DNA of 64,000 nucleotides from Symsagittifera roscoffensis (taxonomy: Eukaryota > Xenacoelomorpha > Acoela > Convolutidae): the NCBI RefSeq assembly GCF_963678635.1, contig NC_087062.1, positions 53,514,473-53,578,472 of the forward strand, in the 5' to 3' direction. Each line of letters opens with the position of its first letter. Position 1 is the first letter of the stretch. The notes under the pieces were generated by a model. It searched no databases, had not been told where the DNA came from, and saw only the letters and a program-made list of their open reading frames with translations. Both the position numbers and the translations under genes were made by a program. Positions 33,315-44,578 of the stretch are shown here, piece by piece.

Positions 33315-33994
33315 CAAGGCTCTATTAAGCAAGGCGACGCCCTGAACGTTCCGATTGCCGGTTAAAATCTGAGTATTCCGATAAATATACCTGAATATTC
33401 GGATCACATTTTCTGGAAAAAATTACCCACATGCTATTTACAGTACAAAAAGATTGATTGTTCCTTTTTTTGAAGAGAGCGAGGAATAATTAAGCTTGGG
33501 CCGTTTTTTAAGTCAATTTTCGAATTATAAACTGCGCGTTTTTGACAAATATTTGTTGTCCGGAGCTCAACTATAAATAAGTTTTGAATTGTTGTTTTTT
33601 GATTAAGTTATGGGGGTTCGAAACCTACTAAATTGGTCAACTTGAGACAATAAATGTGCGATGCATTGATTTCTTATAACACGCGCATGCGGCAGATGAA
33701 GTTGTTCGAAACGAAATTGAATGGATGCAAGTCACTATTCTTATTAATAAAATACGACTCACTACTAACATCTCTTCGTACTTTACATTATTCCAAAATA
33801 GCAAAACTGGTGGCTTTCAAACCCTCATAACTTTGCGAAAAAAGATCTCAAGGAAAAATATGAGCTTAGGAAAGCAATAGTTTTTAGATTGTAGAAAAAA
33901 AGTCGGTGACACAAGGCCAGTTAAATAAATTAAAAAAACACCCCAAGTAATTTTCTTTGAACATCAAAAAAACACTTTCTTCGAAAACCGAATA
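33315..33994 (-). mobile_element. Hairpin-ended element, family A (diverged, about 680 bp)
   Basis: It starts CAAGGCTCTATTAAGCAAGG with CGACGCCCTGAACGTTCCG and ends CACTTTCTTCGAAAACCGAA. The interior contains two relics of the paired cgcg block and the 'aaaccctcataactttgcg' segment, so it may be two nested copies. Confidence 0.5.
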
Positions 33995-34399
33995 AAAAAT
34001 TAATTAACCTAAAACTCTATACAATTATTCGAGAAATCTATATTCGGAGCAATTTAGAAAAGAAAAACAATTTAAGGCAGCAGAAATCATATCAGTCATA
34101 AAATTGACACATAGAGTTTGAGAAATTTTCAGAGTTGTTTCAAGAATTGAACACAGAGGCGAAGTTGCACTTCGCATACACAAGCAAAAATATGACCGAT
34201 AACGCTACTGGGAAAAACTGAATGAGTAAGACTTTGAGTCTACTTAATTGCAAGGTTGCCATGATACCTTGTCATGAAATGGCCATGATACCTTGAAGAC
34301 AGAGTGCTATTTGTATTACAATAATCTGTGTTAATTTCCTTAGAATTGGCTATAGTTAATAGCTGGTTATTGATCAAAATGAACACTTTCAAAGTGAAC

Positions 34400-34937
34400 C
34401 AAGACTGCTCGTATCAGGGCGAAGCCCTGAATGTTCCGACTGCCTTTTAAGGTTTATAGAGCAGTAATAACATTAAAAAATTAAATGTAAGAAAAAATAA
34501 AATGAAAAAAAATTTTTTTCTAAAATTTGAAATTTTTTTTATGAAAATCATCCCCCCACACGCCATAAAAAGAACAGAAGCATAGATTTTGCTCCTTGTA
34601 ACAAACCAATTATGGCGAATAAGCTTCTTTTAACCAATTTGGAACGATTTCTAAGACGGATTAACTCTCCGCTTACGCGTTAATAGCGCGAAATATATCG
34701 CGCGTTAATTGTCCCAAATTGGCCACAATGGCAATATTTAAACCCCCATAACTTTACGAAAAATGATCACAGGTGAAATATCTTTTCAAATTTGAGCTCA
34801 GGACAACAATAAGTTTTGAATGATATAAAAAAGTTCCGTCAAAAATGGCTAGTTAAAAAGTCGAAATTTGTCTGAAGAAAAAAAAACCCACCCCGAGCAC
34901 AAATATTCCGTTACTTTCGTATCGAAAGTCGGAACAA
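34400..34937 (-). mobile_element. Hairpin-ended element, family A (reference copy, 538 bp)
   Basis: On the plus strand: CAAGACTGCTCGTA, hairpin TCAGGGCGAAGCCCTGA, ATGTTCCGACTGCC, a 450-bp interior, then TTCGTATCGAAAGTCGGAAC. GTTCCGACT and AGTCGGAAC are inverted relative to each other. The interior has a second palindrome, GCGCGAAATATATCGCGC, at 34686-34703. It has no ORF and is a non-autonomous element. Read on the minus strand it has the layout expected of a Helentron-type element: an inner inverted pair, then a 3' hairpin close to the end. Confidence 0.78.
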
Positions 34938-35219
34938 AAATTTGTCGCAACAATATTTGCGACTTGCGTTGGAAAAAAAGAAAGTTCATACTATAACACA
35001 ATCTTTGATTGTGTAAACATCTGTAATGTTTGAAATATTATTTTTTTTGCTTCGGAAAGATCTTAAGGACATCGCCCTGAAATCCCAAGAAAGATAATAA
35101 TTCAAAGATAATGTATGACATTCCAAAAACGTTTTAAAAAGATGTTTTTTATAATTTATCAGAATATTATAATAAGAAAAAAGTGCGTAATATAAAAAAA
35201 TATAGAAAGTGCCACTAAC

Positions 35220-35801
35220 TTTGCATATTGGGAGGTGTTCTGCTGTCTGAACAACATGACTTCTTCTGGTGAAATTGGGTTGGGGTGGAGTGACCTCACA
35301 CAGTTGACCACGCCCTCTTCTTCACTCCCACTGCCCCAGTACTCCCTGCCCCCCACTACCATCGAGTGGAACCCTCCAGTAGAAGCCGGTTTCTGGTAGT
35401 GATTCTGACTACTATGACTCATTCCAGTGTGAACAAATTGGTTTTCGGGAACTTGCTGGTACCTAGAACTCGGTTGACCTTGGGTAAAATTGGACTGTCT
35501 CGTGTCGAAGTTAGATTGCAATGTTGTAACAAGGCAAGTTGTCTGGCCACGGGAGTAATGAGGACTGGACCGCCCAAAAGTTGGGTCTGCAGCCAAATTG
35601 TGACCTGATGTGCCTGAAGGTATTTGAGCATGTGGTGACTGGATTTGGGTCGCAGGTGGGAAATAGTTTTGGCTTACACTGCTGTTGGGTAGATTTGTGT
35701 AACTACCGTTGTGAGATACTACTGAGGGATTGGTGATTATGCAACCCGAGGTAGGTGAGGAAGGTCCGCCGCCACTGCCGCCCGACAGATTAGGCGTGGA
35801 A
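35220..35801 (-). CDS. Exon (582 bp) of the minus-strand low-complexity protein gene
   Basis: The acceptor is CTGTTTCAG at 35802-35804 and the donor GCAAA|gttagt at 35218-35219, both phase 2. The peptide starts STPNLSGGSGGGPSSPTSG, runs through Ser/Asn/Gln-rich sequence (HNGSYTNLPNSSVSQNYF, GQPSSRYQQVPENQF), and ends with an acidic and then more hydrophobic segment GSGSEEEGVVNCVRSLHP and NPISPEEVMLFRQQNTSQY. That last segment (about residues 165-194 of the exon) is the only part that could be a short folded motif or helix. No family is recognised. An alternative donor 4 bases downstream would change the phase. Confidence 0.78.
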
Positions 35802-36763
35802 CTGAAACAGCGCATACGGAAAATCAGAATGAAGTTATTAATGGATACTTTTGAGTTGCATAATCTTCTAATGGGTGCAAAAAGGGAGTCTAGCTGACTG
35901 AGGAAACGAAGACGGGAAAAGAAGGAAATTGTAAGGCGGAAAAATTTGTTTTCATTCAAAACGGACCATAGTTTATGCCGGCCGAGGAGAGAACAGATTG
36001 ACGAACAATAATTACTCTCGAACTCAGTTTAATACTTGAATATACATATAAAGAAGAAATTATGGGAAATTAAATCTATTGTTGGTAAAATAGAAGAAAA
36101 TCCTGTTTAAATTACGCCTTCTTGGTTAGAGAGAACCAGCATGTGTCGAAACTGACAGGCTTTAATGAAAAGGAAGGCAGGCTTTGAAAGCACACCAGGA
36201 AAAAGTGAAGCAAATTAATTACGACTACGCCACGGGGTTCAAAAAGTAAACAAAAATAGAGAGCAAATATGGTGCAGATTGAAGAAAAATTGGAACAAAA
36301 AATGAATTGCATTTAGTAAAAATGTGTGAACATTATTTCAATGAACATCAGCGATTAAGTTTACCAAATCAAAGTAATAATAAATAGCACCTACAGCGGA
36401 CAAAGTCAAGTTATCTGGCAGAGTTTTTCTCTCGTGGGTATTTGGTGTTGCAAAATGTTCTCAAATCAGTCTAGGAATAATCTGGAAAAAGCGACATTTC
36501 ACTACAAGATAGCCGTCTTTGTTGGTCAGAGTAGTGTTTTTAATCGTGAAATAAGTGAAGATCTGACATTCATTTTATAATACTTAGTCCCACATGAAAC
36601 TGAACTTTGATCTACCGTACTATCAAAGAACAGAAATTTCCAATCAGTCACTTTCTCAGAGAAAAGGTTTTTTTTCTGTCTGTCTTCATATTCAGAACAT
36701 TTTTTCTCGACATCGAGAAAAAATTGTCCGAGATTTTCATTTCAGTCTAAATCACGACTTTAA

Positions 36764-36970
36764 GTGACTAATCTATCACTCGATCAGCAGAGCAATGAGG
36801 CAGGTCTCCGCCTCTCAGTCGAAAAGTCCGTGCTTTGGAGCCCACCTTTGGAGCCCACCGAGTCCATGGTCATGGCTTACTACGGTGAATCAACGTTATC
36901 CGGCCCAGATAACACGCAAAAAGTGCGTAGGTACTTCATGAAAAAAGGAAACAACGCCATTTTGCCGTAA
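36764..36970 (+). repeat. tRNA-derived SINE
   Basis: The head AATGAGGCAGGTCTCCGCCT, then CTCAGTCGAAAAGTCCGTGC and TTGGAGCCCACC, matches a tRNA-like A box, anticodon arm and B box. The last part is tandemly repeated (TTTGGAGCCCACC twice). A body follows (CATGGCTTACTACGGTGAAT, GCCCAGATAACACGC). A 68-codon frame crosses it but is incidental. Confidence 0.6.
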
Positions 36971-37844
36971 TGACTTTAAAGAATGAGAAAAAACTCAAAA
37001 AAAATGAGATTTAGAGTTTTTTCATTTCGGATTTTTTTCATTCACAAATAATTCGTCACTCTAGTTGCTGGTCGCAGCAATTAACTCTTGTTTTCATCAA
37101 GGTGCGCTGAACCGGAAAAATGTAGATAAGTTTGGTTAGTTCTAGATTTCTTAGATTGGCTGGTTTAACACCGTCAGTCATTTCTACAAATTTCTATTAG
37201 TCTTTCTTATTATCAATAAATTTTCTCTGAGCAATCATAGGACACAAAAAGTTGACATAATATGATAACACCACGCTATGAAAAATTGTTACTGATAAGC
37301 GGATATCAGCGGATGTCAGTCATCAGCGAGAGATGATTGTGTCAGCTTGAAAAAGGCGGAGAAAAGTTTCTTAGACCCAACTTTTATGAGTGATAAAAAA
37401 CTACTGTAACCTTCTGGCATCAATATATTCAAAAAATATCAGTTATGTTTGACGTCAGCTTCAAAAGATCAAGAGACTGAGTAAATGGTAAATGGCCAAA
37501 AAAACAGAGCCATCGATGAAAAACAATAATTTTTAGTTAAAGCAAAACAATCAGAATTTTCAGCTAACATTCCAGCTCTTTTAGCCCTGCTTCTAATTGA
37601 AAATGACGACTATAAAACCAGTGGTTTTCCCAGTATTCAAAAACTTGAAGTTTTCTTTTCAGACTGTCAAATCACCAATCATCCTGCCGTCAATAAATGT
37701 TGTTGTTTTAAACAAGTAAAGAGAAAGAGACTCAGATTTGCTTTCTAGATTTTACATATTCTCGCAGCTCAGTTTTGCAAACATGCTAGCCAATTTTCCT
37801 GGATACAGCACTGAAATCTGCATTCTAAATTGCGACCTCTTTAT

Positions 37845-38035
37845 CAGTGGCGGATCTAAAGTTTTCTCGAGGGGCAGGGCAGGTTTTTTTAAAACTTTTC
37901 AAAACTTTTTTAAGTCGATCAAATTGATTATACGAAGGCTCCCAGAACACCATAAAGACCTTTGGTTTGTGAGGGGGTCAAATCCCTGAAAAGAAAATGG
38001 CGTCCGCCCTTTCAATAGTTGAAGCAAATCTACTG
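37845..38035. mobile_element. hAT-like MITE, short (191 bp)
   Basis: It starts CAGTGGCGGATCTAAAG and ends GCAAATCTACTG. The interior keeps TTCTCGAGGGG, 'ggggtcaaatccctg' and 'ggcgtccgccc'. The flanking 8 bases do not form a convincing duplication. Confidence 0.58.
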
Positions 38036-38890
38036 AAAGCTATGTGGTGACTACAAAACTCTAGGTGAATAGTTACCTGTTAGGTAGTACAGGGATAAAG
38101 TTTTCCATCTTCAGTTCTTACTTTCTGGCTACGGAAAACTGAAATTAATTACAAATGTGTTTGAGAAAGTTAGTTTGAGGAGAGGTATCAATTGCGGCAC
38201 AGCCTGTTCTTGCTCTGAGGCAAATCTAAGATTTTTGCATGAAGTAGGTATAATGAAACACTTCATTGAAACACTCACAAGCCATTTTAACATTCATGTT
38301 TCTATAACTTATCAAACTGGACTCTTTTTACACCTAAAAACTTGAATTGAAATTTAAACTAATTTAAATTTATATCTTGAATTTAAAATTTCGTTGTAAT
38401 TTCCTTAAAATTAGCTGTTGAAATAAACTACAGAAGCTTATACTTGATGAAAGTAACAAGCAGTTGAAACAAAAAGTGAAAAGGCCCCACTCGGCGCCCA
38501 CTCCCAACTAAAAAAACAATGAGGAGTGGAGGGAGGTAGTTTTAAGTTTTGGGATGAATGCAGACAAAATAATGAATACTAGAGATTAGTCGCTCTTATT
38601 GTTGCGCTTTTTGATTCGAATTTTTTGCTTGAAATCTTTGATCTTCACCATAAAAATGGCTTAAAATAATCCAAAAAGTTACGTTAATCCAAAAAGTTAC
38701 GTTGATATATTGAAAAACCTTTTCCCCAGATTCCAATAATGACCCTAAATTAATGATTACTATTATCATTAGCCTTTTGACAGGAGTTGATTCTCTTGAT
38801 AATGTATTAAATTAAAGAAACCAGGAAATAATTGACTTAAAAAACAATATTTTTGATCTCGTAACGCGAGTAAATTTTCGGAAAAGATAT

Positions 38891-39333
38891 TTGAGCAAAG
38901 ATTGCTTAATTTTTTTGAATTTTGATATCAACCCATACTCCCCCAACCTGATTTCCCACATGTGCAACCTAATTTACCAATACTTTGATGGCTATGTGTT
39001 ATCAACGCGAGCTATCAAGGCATGTCAGCCTCTTCCGACTCGCACGGACTCTGGTAAGAATTTCCAATTTATTTGAAATTTGTCTACTTTTCGGACGAAG
39101 ATGAGATTTTCAGAAGGAGGCGTATGTTATCTGGGCTGAAGGGTGTACAGGGAAAAAGTGTATTCATAATGCAACGTTTGCCGAAATCAGATATGAAAAA
39201 CAAAAGGAAATGCAATGACATGAATCTTATTACAACGACTCATAACTGCCAAGTGAAAGTTTTTTGCCAACGAGCAAATGGCTCAATTTATTCCCAAAGT
39301 GTAAATAGCCTTGCTGGATTCTTGCTGGTGTAA
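38891..39333 (+). pseudogene. ORF1 remnant of the non-LTR retrotransposon
   Basis: One frame gives ...RAIKACQPLPTRTDSGKN to a stop at 39076; the continuation is in the next frame, KFVYFSDEDEIFRRRRML then LPKSDMKNKRKCND, ending at 39331-39333. The pattern 'LP+RT-VKF-RD-I+RRR+L' is typical of LINE ORF1 RNA-binding regions. A single-base frameshift lies near 39070. A GTAAGA and a TTTTCAG here mimic splice sites but do not match in phase. Confidence 0.62.
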
Positions 39334-39734
39334 ATAGTCTTTTAAACAGATCAGTAAAAATCGACCTGAATCTCAGAATTATCCTCAAGCAGTTCAAAAC
39401 TGGGCGCCATATGGGTGCTCAACTAAATACCAATTCAACTCCTGATATTTTGAGGAGATGGTAAGAGAGGAAAATAATGCCAGAAATTTTGGATTTTGAT
39501 AATCAGGCATCACGGAAATTGAATATTCAAAATGAATTGGAAGCGCTCAAAATAGAAAAAACAGTAACAAAAAACGCTAACACATAAGTTCAATCAACAT
39601 GACTGAAGTTTTTTTAAGTTTGATATGGAAAGAAAGGTAGAAGAAATTAAAAGACAGTTTTCTTATAGTTTTTAAATATAAGGTCCCGTAGATGCTATCA
39701 TGACCAACTCGTTCTAGAAATACATCAGTTAGAA

Positions 39735-40031
39735 CAAAAACCTTTAATTATTGCACTTTGAGAAACCTGGCTGTGTGATAATGGTTATCTGAAAATCTAT
39801 CATCTTGATGATAACCATACCTTAATTTCTAAGCACCGAAAATAAAAACGAGGTGATGGATGTTCGTTTTATGTGCGCGATGAAGTGAGTTTTCACCCAA
39901 ATAGTGTAGAGGTTAATTTCGAATGCGTAAACGTAACTATTGTGTGTATGTTAGTCAAGACCAAAAATTTCGTTGTCTATAAAACACCACTGAGCAAAAA
40001 TGAAGATTTTTCTTATCACTTTGAGAAATAA
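39735..40031 (+). pseudogene. Endonuclease-domain remnant
   Basis: The frame reads QKPLIIAL-stop-ETWLCDNG, where ALTETWL is the usual motif of APE-type LINE endonucleases, then YLKIYHLDDNHTLISKH and GDGCSFYVRDEV, the G-G-x-x-x-Y-V-R element. At least two in-frame stops (TGA inside the ETW motif; TAA after HRK) make it non-functional. Confidence 0.72.
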
Positions 40032-40274
40032 CTCCTGTACTTAAATGCTTTAAAAAGTAGTTTTCTTGTTTGTAGAGTTTTTAATATCGACACTTTAGAT
40101 TGCAATCAAATTTCAAAATCTTATATTAATCTTATTGAAAGCTGTAGCGCGCCATTCTGAATAGCGATCCTACTTCGAGTGAATGTATTGATAATTTAAT
40201 TGCTAATTTTGATGCCAATGTAAAACAGTGGATTCCACTATTTCTGATCATTTTCTTTATTTAAATCTGGCTAC

Positions 40275-40830
40275 GTGAATATTGATCCACAAAAAAATCG
40301 TGACGAAAATATTCATAAAAATTTATTCCTTTCAGAAAACAAATTTTCGAAGAGATCTAAGCTGAGTGATCCCAATAATAAATTATGCCTGTTAGTTGAA
40401 TCCATAGTTTCATCAATTGATCGTTTCGCGCCTTTAGAAAAATCGAAATCACAAAAATAGTCATGGGTTACGGATTCAACCAAAAAAGACCTCAAAAACC
40501 GCAATCGATTTTTCAAAAAATGGGTACAAAATCCTACTGAATCGAATAAACTGCACTACTCTCAAGCTGGAATTTTAGCAGATAAGGTAAAAGGAAATCA
40601 AAAAAGAGTTTACTTTTAGAAAAACGTTGAGAAAGGTAGAAATTCAAAAGCGCTGTTTCAGGCCTTAAAAGAATTTTGCAAAGGAAACTCCAAAAACTCG
40701 AGTTTTTTTGATGCTGATGTTTTTAATGATTTATTTGTCTCAATTGGCAAGAGTCTGAAGAATCCTGAACTTGATTACAAACAAGCAGTGGATTGGGTAG
40801 ATCGGATCGAAAAATCAATTTGAAAAAAAA
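40275..40830 (+). pseudogene. Endonuclease-to-RT linker remnant
   Basis: The frame reads ...SIDRFAPLEKSKSQK-stop-SWV, then KKDLKNRNRFFKKWVQNPTE and KALFQALKEFCKGNSK. The 'PL-W-T...+dLKN RN+ FFKKW' pattern is the region before RT domains in this group. It has two or more stops. Confidence 0.62.
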
Positions 40831-40905
40831 AATTGGCTATAGAGGTCGGATTCATTGTCTTCTGAAAAGTTACTTTACAAACCGGTTTAAATTTGTTCAA
40901 AAAAT

Positions 40906-41848
40906 ATGTCTTCCAGGCGCTCTATTTTATGTGGATTACCGCAAGGGCAGTCAGATTTAGGTCCGTTTTTGTTTATAATAAATGTGAATTATCTTCTGAA
41001 AGTTGCAGAAGATTCTGTGGTAGTACTATTTGCTGATGATACTACAATATGCAATGCAGAGACAAACTTTTGCGATAGCTTTGATAGCTCGTTAAACAAA
41101 GTGGATGGATGGTTCAAAACGAATGGTATTAGTGACAATCCTGTTGAAACTCAAATAAGGAAATTTGGTGGTATTTTTTCAAATGATTACTTAATTTTTT
41201 GGCAACTTTGTTGAGAATAAACTCACTTTCAAACTTCACATTGAACATGTGTAAAAAAGTTAACTAAAACTTGTGGCATTGTCTGGAAAGCAACGTATAT
41301 TTTTTCGAAACAGCAGATGCTTCGCTTTTAGAAAGCAAGTGTAATTCCTACAATCACTTATGGAGTTTTAAAATGGGAATGCATTCCAATCTCACCTTAC
41401 CGAGATAAGTAAATTACAAAAATGAATCTCGCGAGCAGTTTTTTAAACGCCGATATGAATCAATCAAGGAATTCATGGACGAAATCAAATTGCCTACATT
41501 TTTTGATTTATACTTCTTTGAGATGTTTAAATACTTGTTTATTCAATTGCGATCGGACAAAATAAATTGTTTACTGTCTCAATTTTACTTCGAAAAAAAT
41601 GGATCATGTACCAGGAGCAAAGCGAAAGGCGTAATTGAAGTGACAAAATTTTCTATACTGCTAAACAGAGATCGCGTGCAGTTAGAATTGTGCAGGCTTT
41701 AAACTATTTAAAACAAAATGGCTTGACACTTGTTAATATACATGACATGACACAAGTTAGCTGTTTGAGATTCTATGAACAGCTTTTTCAATATTACCTA
41801 AATTACAAACAGGACCTCTATAAACTGTTTTTTAACTTCAGTCCATAA
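40906..41848 (+). pseudogene. Reverse transcriptase and C-terminal remnant
   Basis: GLPQGQSDLGPFLFIINVNY followed by LFADDTTICN gives the RT motif with the FADD catalytic pair (first Asp of the active site lies in the deleted part). Downstream the frame is broken several times, with the conserved tail recognisable as RIVQALNYLKQNGLTLV and FYEQLFQYYLNYKQDLYK, ending with TAA at about 41848. Confidence 0.78.
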
Positions 41849-42416
41849 ATTAAATTGTTTGTTTAGTTAATGCTAGCTGTATTATCTTTACTCTCCATTT
41901 ATCCTACTCAGTGAGCAGTACTGCTCTTCAGGATCTCTCTCCAGACAGAATGTATTGCTTTTGTCGTTGTATATGTAGCTAGTAAAGTAATTCAAACTCA
42001 AATTTATTTCAAATTCAAGTTTGCAAATTTCCAGCAAAATTCTTGCATTTCCATTTGTTTAGCAAACTTTCCAGCTAAAAGTTTCACCTTAAATTGCGTA
42101 TTTGGAGATCAAATGCGTATGAAATAAAAGGTCTCCGATAGCAAAAACAACTGCAAATATCAGGTCTCAATTTAAAGAAAAATTTAAATCAGACAAATCG
42201 GAACTACGTATGAACCCGATTGCATTATCTGCTTATTTTAATCAGTTAATTTTAATTTAAGTCCTTCATATATTTTTTGAGAATATCTAATTATCTTTGA
42301 AATTGTTCAATACTCAATTACATTTGAAAAATCAGTGTTTTAAAGTTTTTGTTCTTATTTTGTTCGAGCATCACGATTCCGAACACTGAGAGCAAGTGGG
42401 AACCTTCCATTCGAGT

Positions 42417-44578
42417 GATCTTACAAAAGGCTTTTATTAGTCCCATACCTATGATTCAAAATAAGACAAAAACATTCAGTTTTACTCAAATAACCCGGGT
42501 TGACCTCCATAATTCGAAAATGCTTATCTAACAACTCCATACACCGAAAATGCTTACCATACAATTCCATACATCAAATGTATGGAAAAATGTTATTCGT
42601 ACAATTTTCATACAATTTCAAAAAATCATTGAAAAATTTTAGAATTAGTTTCTGCGGCTATTTGAATCAAATAAAACACTCTGAAGATGAAAAAAGAAAT
42701 TTTTTTGGATATAAATGGTTATCATATGTGAAAATTGTAGGACTAGCATTGTTTTCATGAAGTAAAACAGAAATTGCCCGAAATCATTTTTTTGCTTTAT
42801 TTTCAAACGCAAATCGAAGTTTGTACTCAAGCAAGCATTTTCCAAAAAAAAGAATTTGTATCCAATTTCATTTTCTTGTCTGCATAAAGTAGTCCTAGAT
42901 ACACAACGAATAGAATTTTTTCCCGTTTCTCTGGATAATTTTTTTCTAACAGGCTAAAAACTCCCTTTTTAGTCTGGCATGTTTATATATGCCTTGATTA
43001 ATGCCTGATAATTTGCCAAATTCTTATTTTCCACGCAAAGTCAGTTACAACAAATAATTGTTAGACTAGTTTGACTGATATGTCATTATAACACCCTTTT
43101 AGTCGTGAATCAAACACATTGAAAAAAAATTCAGACGATTTTCTCGACATCATTGTCGAGAAAAACCGGTTTGATATCTTGGCTTTTCCACCCAATTTGA
43201 GCAAATGAAACGAGCGATCATTGCTTATGCTTAATTTAAGTCTTCTAGATAAATTTATTTATTTCAATTTTTGTTTTAATTAGGTAAATTTCTTAATGCC
43301 ATTTTGAAAATCAAAATTTCGGAAATGCAAAAAAAATCTGCAAAAAAAACAAAAACTGTGTGATTAGTAATTTTTTAGTCAGTTTTCTTCACTTGATGTT
43401 GTCCGATTCGCCTATTTTATTACCACTGTGAAAGGTACCTAATTTTTTTTTCAGATCCCTTTATCAGACCACGCAGAAAAAACGGCACCTATTTGAAAAC
43501 AACACTTTGTGTGTGCGTTCTTTAAATATTATGATCGGAACATTCTGCTGTGCTCTTTCCACAATTAATGACTATCTTTTTCTTGCTTTCTATGACTTAA
43601 GTTATATAAGACTGAAACAAACAAAAAATCTTAAAATTTAGATTGATTAGATTGTGGGAGTGACTATCAAGTCCCCTGCGGTCAATCATTCTGACCCAAA
43701 CCTCTTTTTAAGAATTAAACCTCTTCCTGTCAAAATGAAAATAGTGTTTCAGAAATTCTCGCTCTTTGAAATCTACATAAAACGACTGAAATAGTCTCAT
43801 TTTGATACTCATCTTCACCCCTTCGAAGCGTTGCTAGAAGTATCTGACATAGAATTACAATTTTTGCCATTAACATGTTGTATTGTAATTTAGTAATTGT
43901 TTTTTTTTACATATTGTAGTTGTTTTCTCGATGGGTTTGTTGATATTTTGTTTATGCTTCCTTTCTTCTTTTTTTGACATTGCTGCAAACTTTTGGAAAA
44001 TAGTTTTTACCTCATCTGGTTTTATTTTCCAAAATAGTATGCATCAAAATTGGTTGTGAATGATTTCCAACTGAGTAAACTGGATTCGAAATTGAGAATT
44101 TTTTGCAATCGATTTTATAACCCATTTAGAACAGATCATACACAAACTTAATACAATAATACAAGTTGTATAAAATAAAAAAAATTACTGGTTACTGTGG
44201 AAAAAGCCCAAAATTTTCCTTCCACAGTGGTCGAAAAAAAACATTCAAACAAAAAATGTCTAATTTGAAGAAAAACTTTTTTCGAAACTTTATACGAATA
44301 ATTTAAAGTTTATTTTCCAAAAAATCCGGTTTTTATTTCAAGAAAAGCAGTTAAACTTAATAAAAAAATACTGAAATGAGAGGTAGTAATGTAGTTTAAG
44401 CAAAAATGATTCTATACTTCTGTTTTTGATCTTACCACTGATGCGGGAGAGGAACATCATCTTCGGGTGTGTTTTAGTTTTTTCTACGCAAAGTCAGGTA
44501 CCACAATTAATCATTAATCAATTAATCACTGACATAATTCAGTTTTATTCTAATTTGAGCAATTAACGCGAGCGAGTA
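42417..44578 (+). repeat. Tandem array, copy 1 (2162 bp)
   Basis: It starts GATCTTACAAAAGGCTTTTA and ends at GAGCGAGTA before the next GATCTTAC. It contains a family B-like segment (43020-43590, with 'ccacgcaaagtcag' and 'gatcggaacattctgctgtgc'). Relative to copies 2 and 3 it lacks a 588-bp block, with the 17 bases GTTGTATTGTAATTTAG in its place at about 43876. Confidence 0.9.

Larger units (their letters stand above)
5059..35219 (-). other. Intron (30 kb) of the minus-strand gene
   Basis: It lies between donor AAA|gttagt at 35219 and acceptor at 5059. It is largely made of hAT-like MITEs, hairpin-ended elements of families A and B, one 4.76-kb tandem duplication and a SINE, listed separately. 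Stretches in which I recognise nothing beyond AT-rich DNA are 5200-6240, 6600-7400, 9500-9960, 11000-11600, 21870-23690, 25740-26560, 27240-28170, 28240-29860, 30080-31180 and 34010-34390. Confidence 0.55.
38891..41850 (+). mobile_element. Decayed non-LTR retrotransposon (APE-type, CR1/Jockey/L2-like)
   Basis: Remnants of ORF1, an apurinic-type endonuclease, the linker region, reverse transcriptase and the C-terminal region occur in the right order on the plus strand, antisense to the host gene. Each part has stops or frameshifts, and the first half of the reverse transcriptase domain appears deleted between about 40830 and 40905. No 3' tail repeat is obvious. The exact clade needs a phylogeny; the motifs fit the Jockey/CR1 group. 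Confidence 0.82.

Noticed and set aside
35366-35736. Frames opposite and overlapping the 582-bp exon
   Set aside because: They are shadows of the minus-strand exon, whose borders and phase fit its neighbours.
36764-36970. 68-codon plus-strand frame with balanced composition
   Set aside because: The sequence is a tRNA-derived SINE (A-box and B-box-like blocks), so the frame is incidental.
39055-39110. GTAAGA followed by TTTTCAG, looking like a short plus-strand intron
   Set aside because: The phases on the two sides do not match, and the flanking peptides fit one LINE ORF1 with a single-base frameshift.
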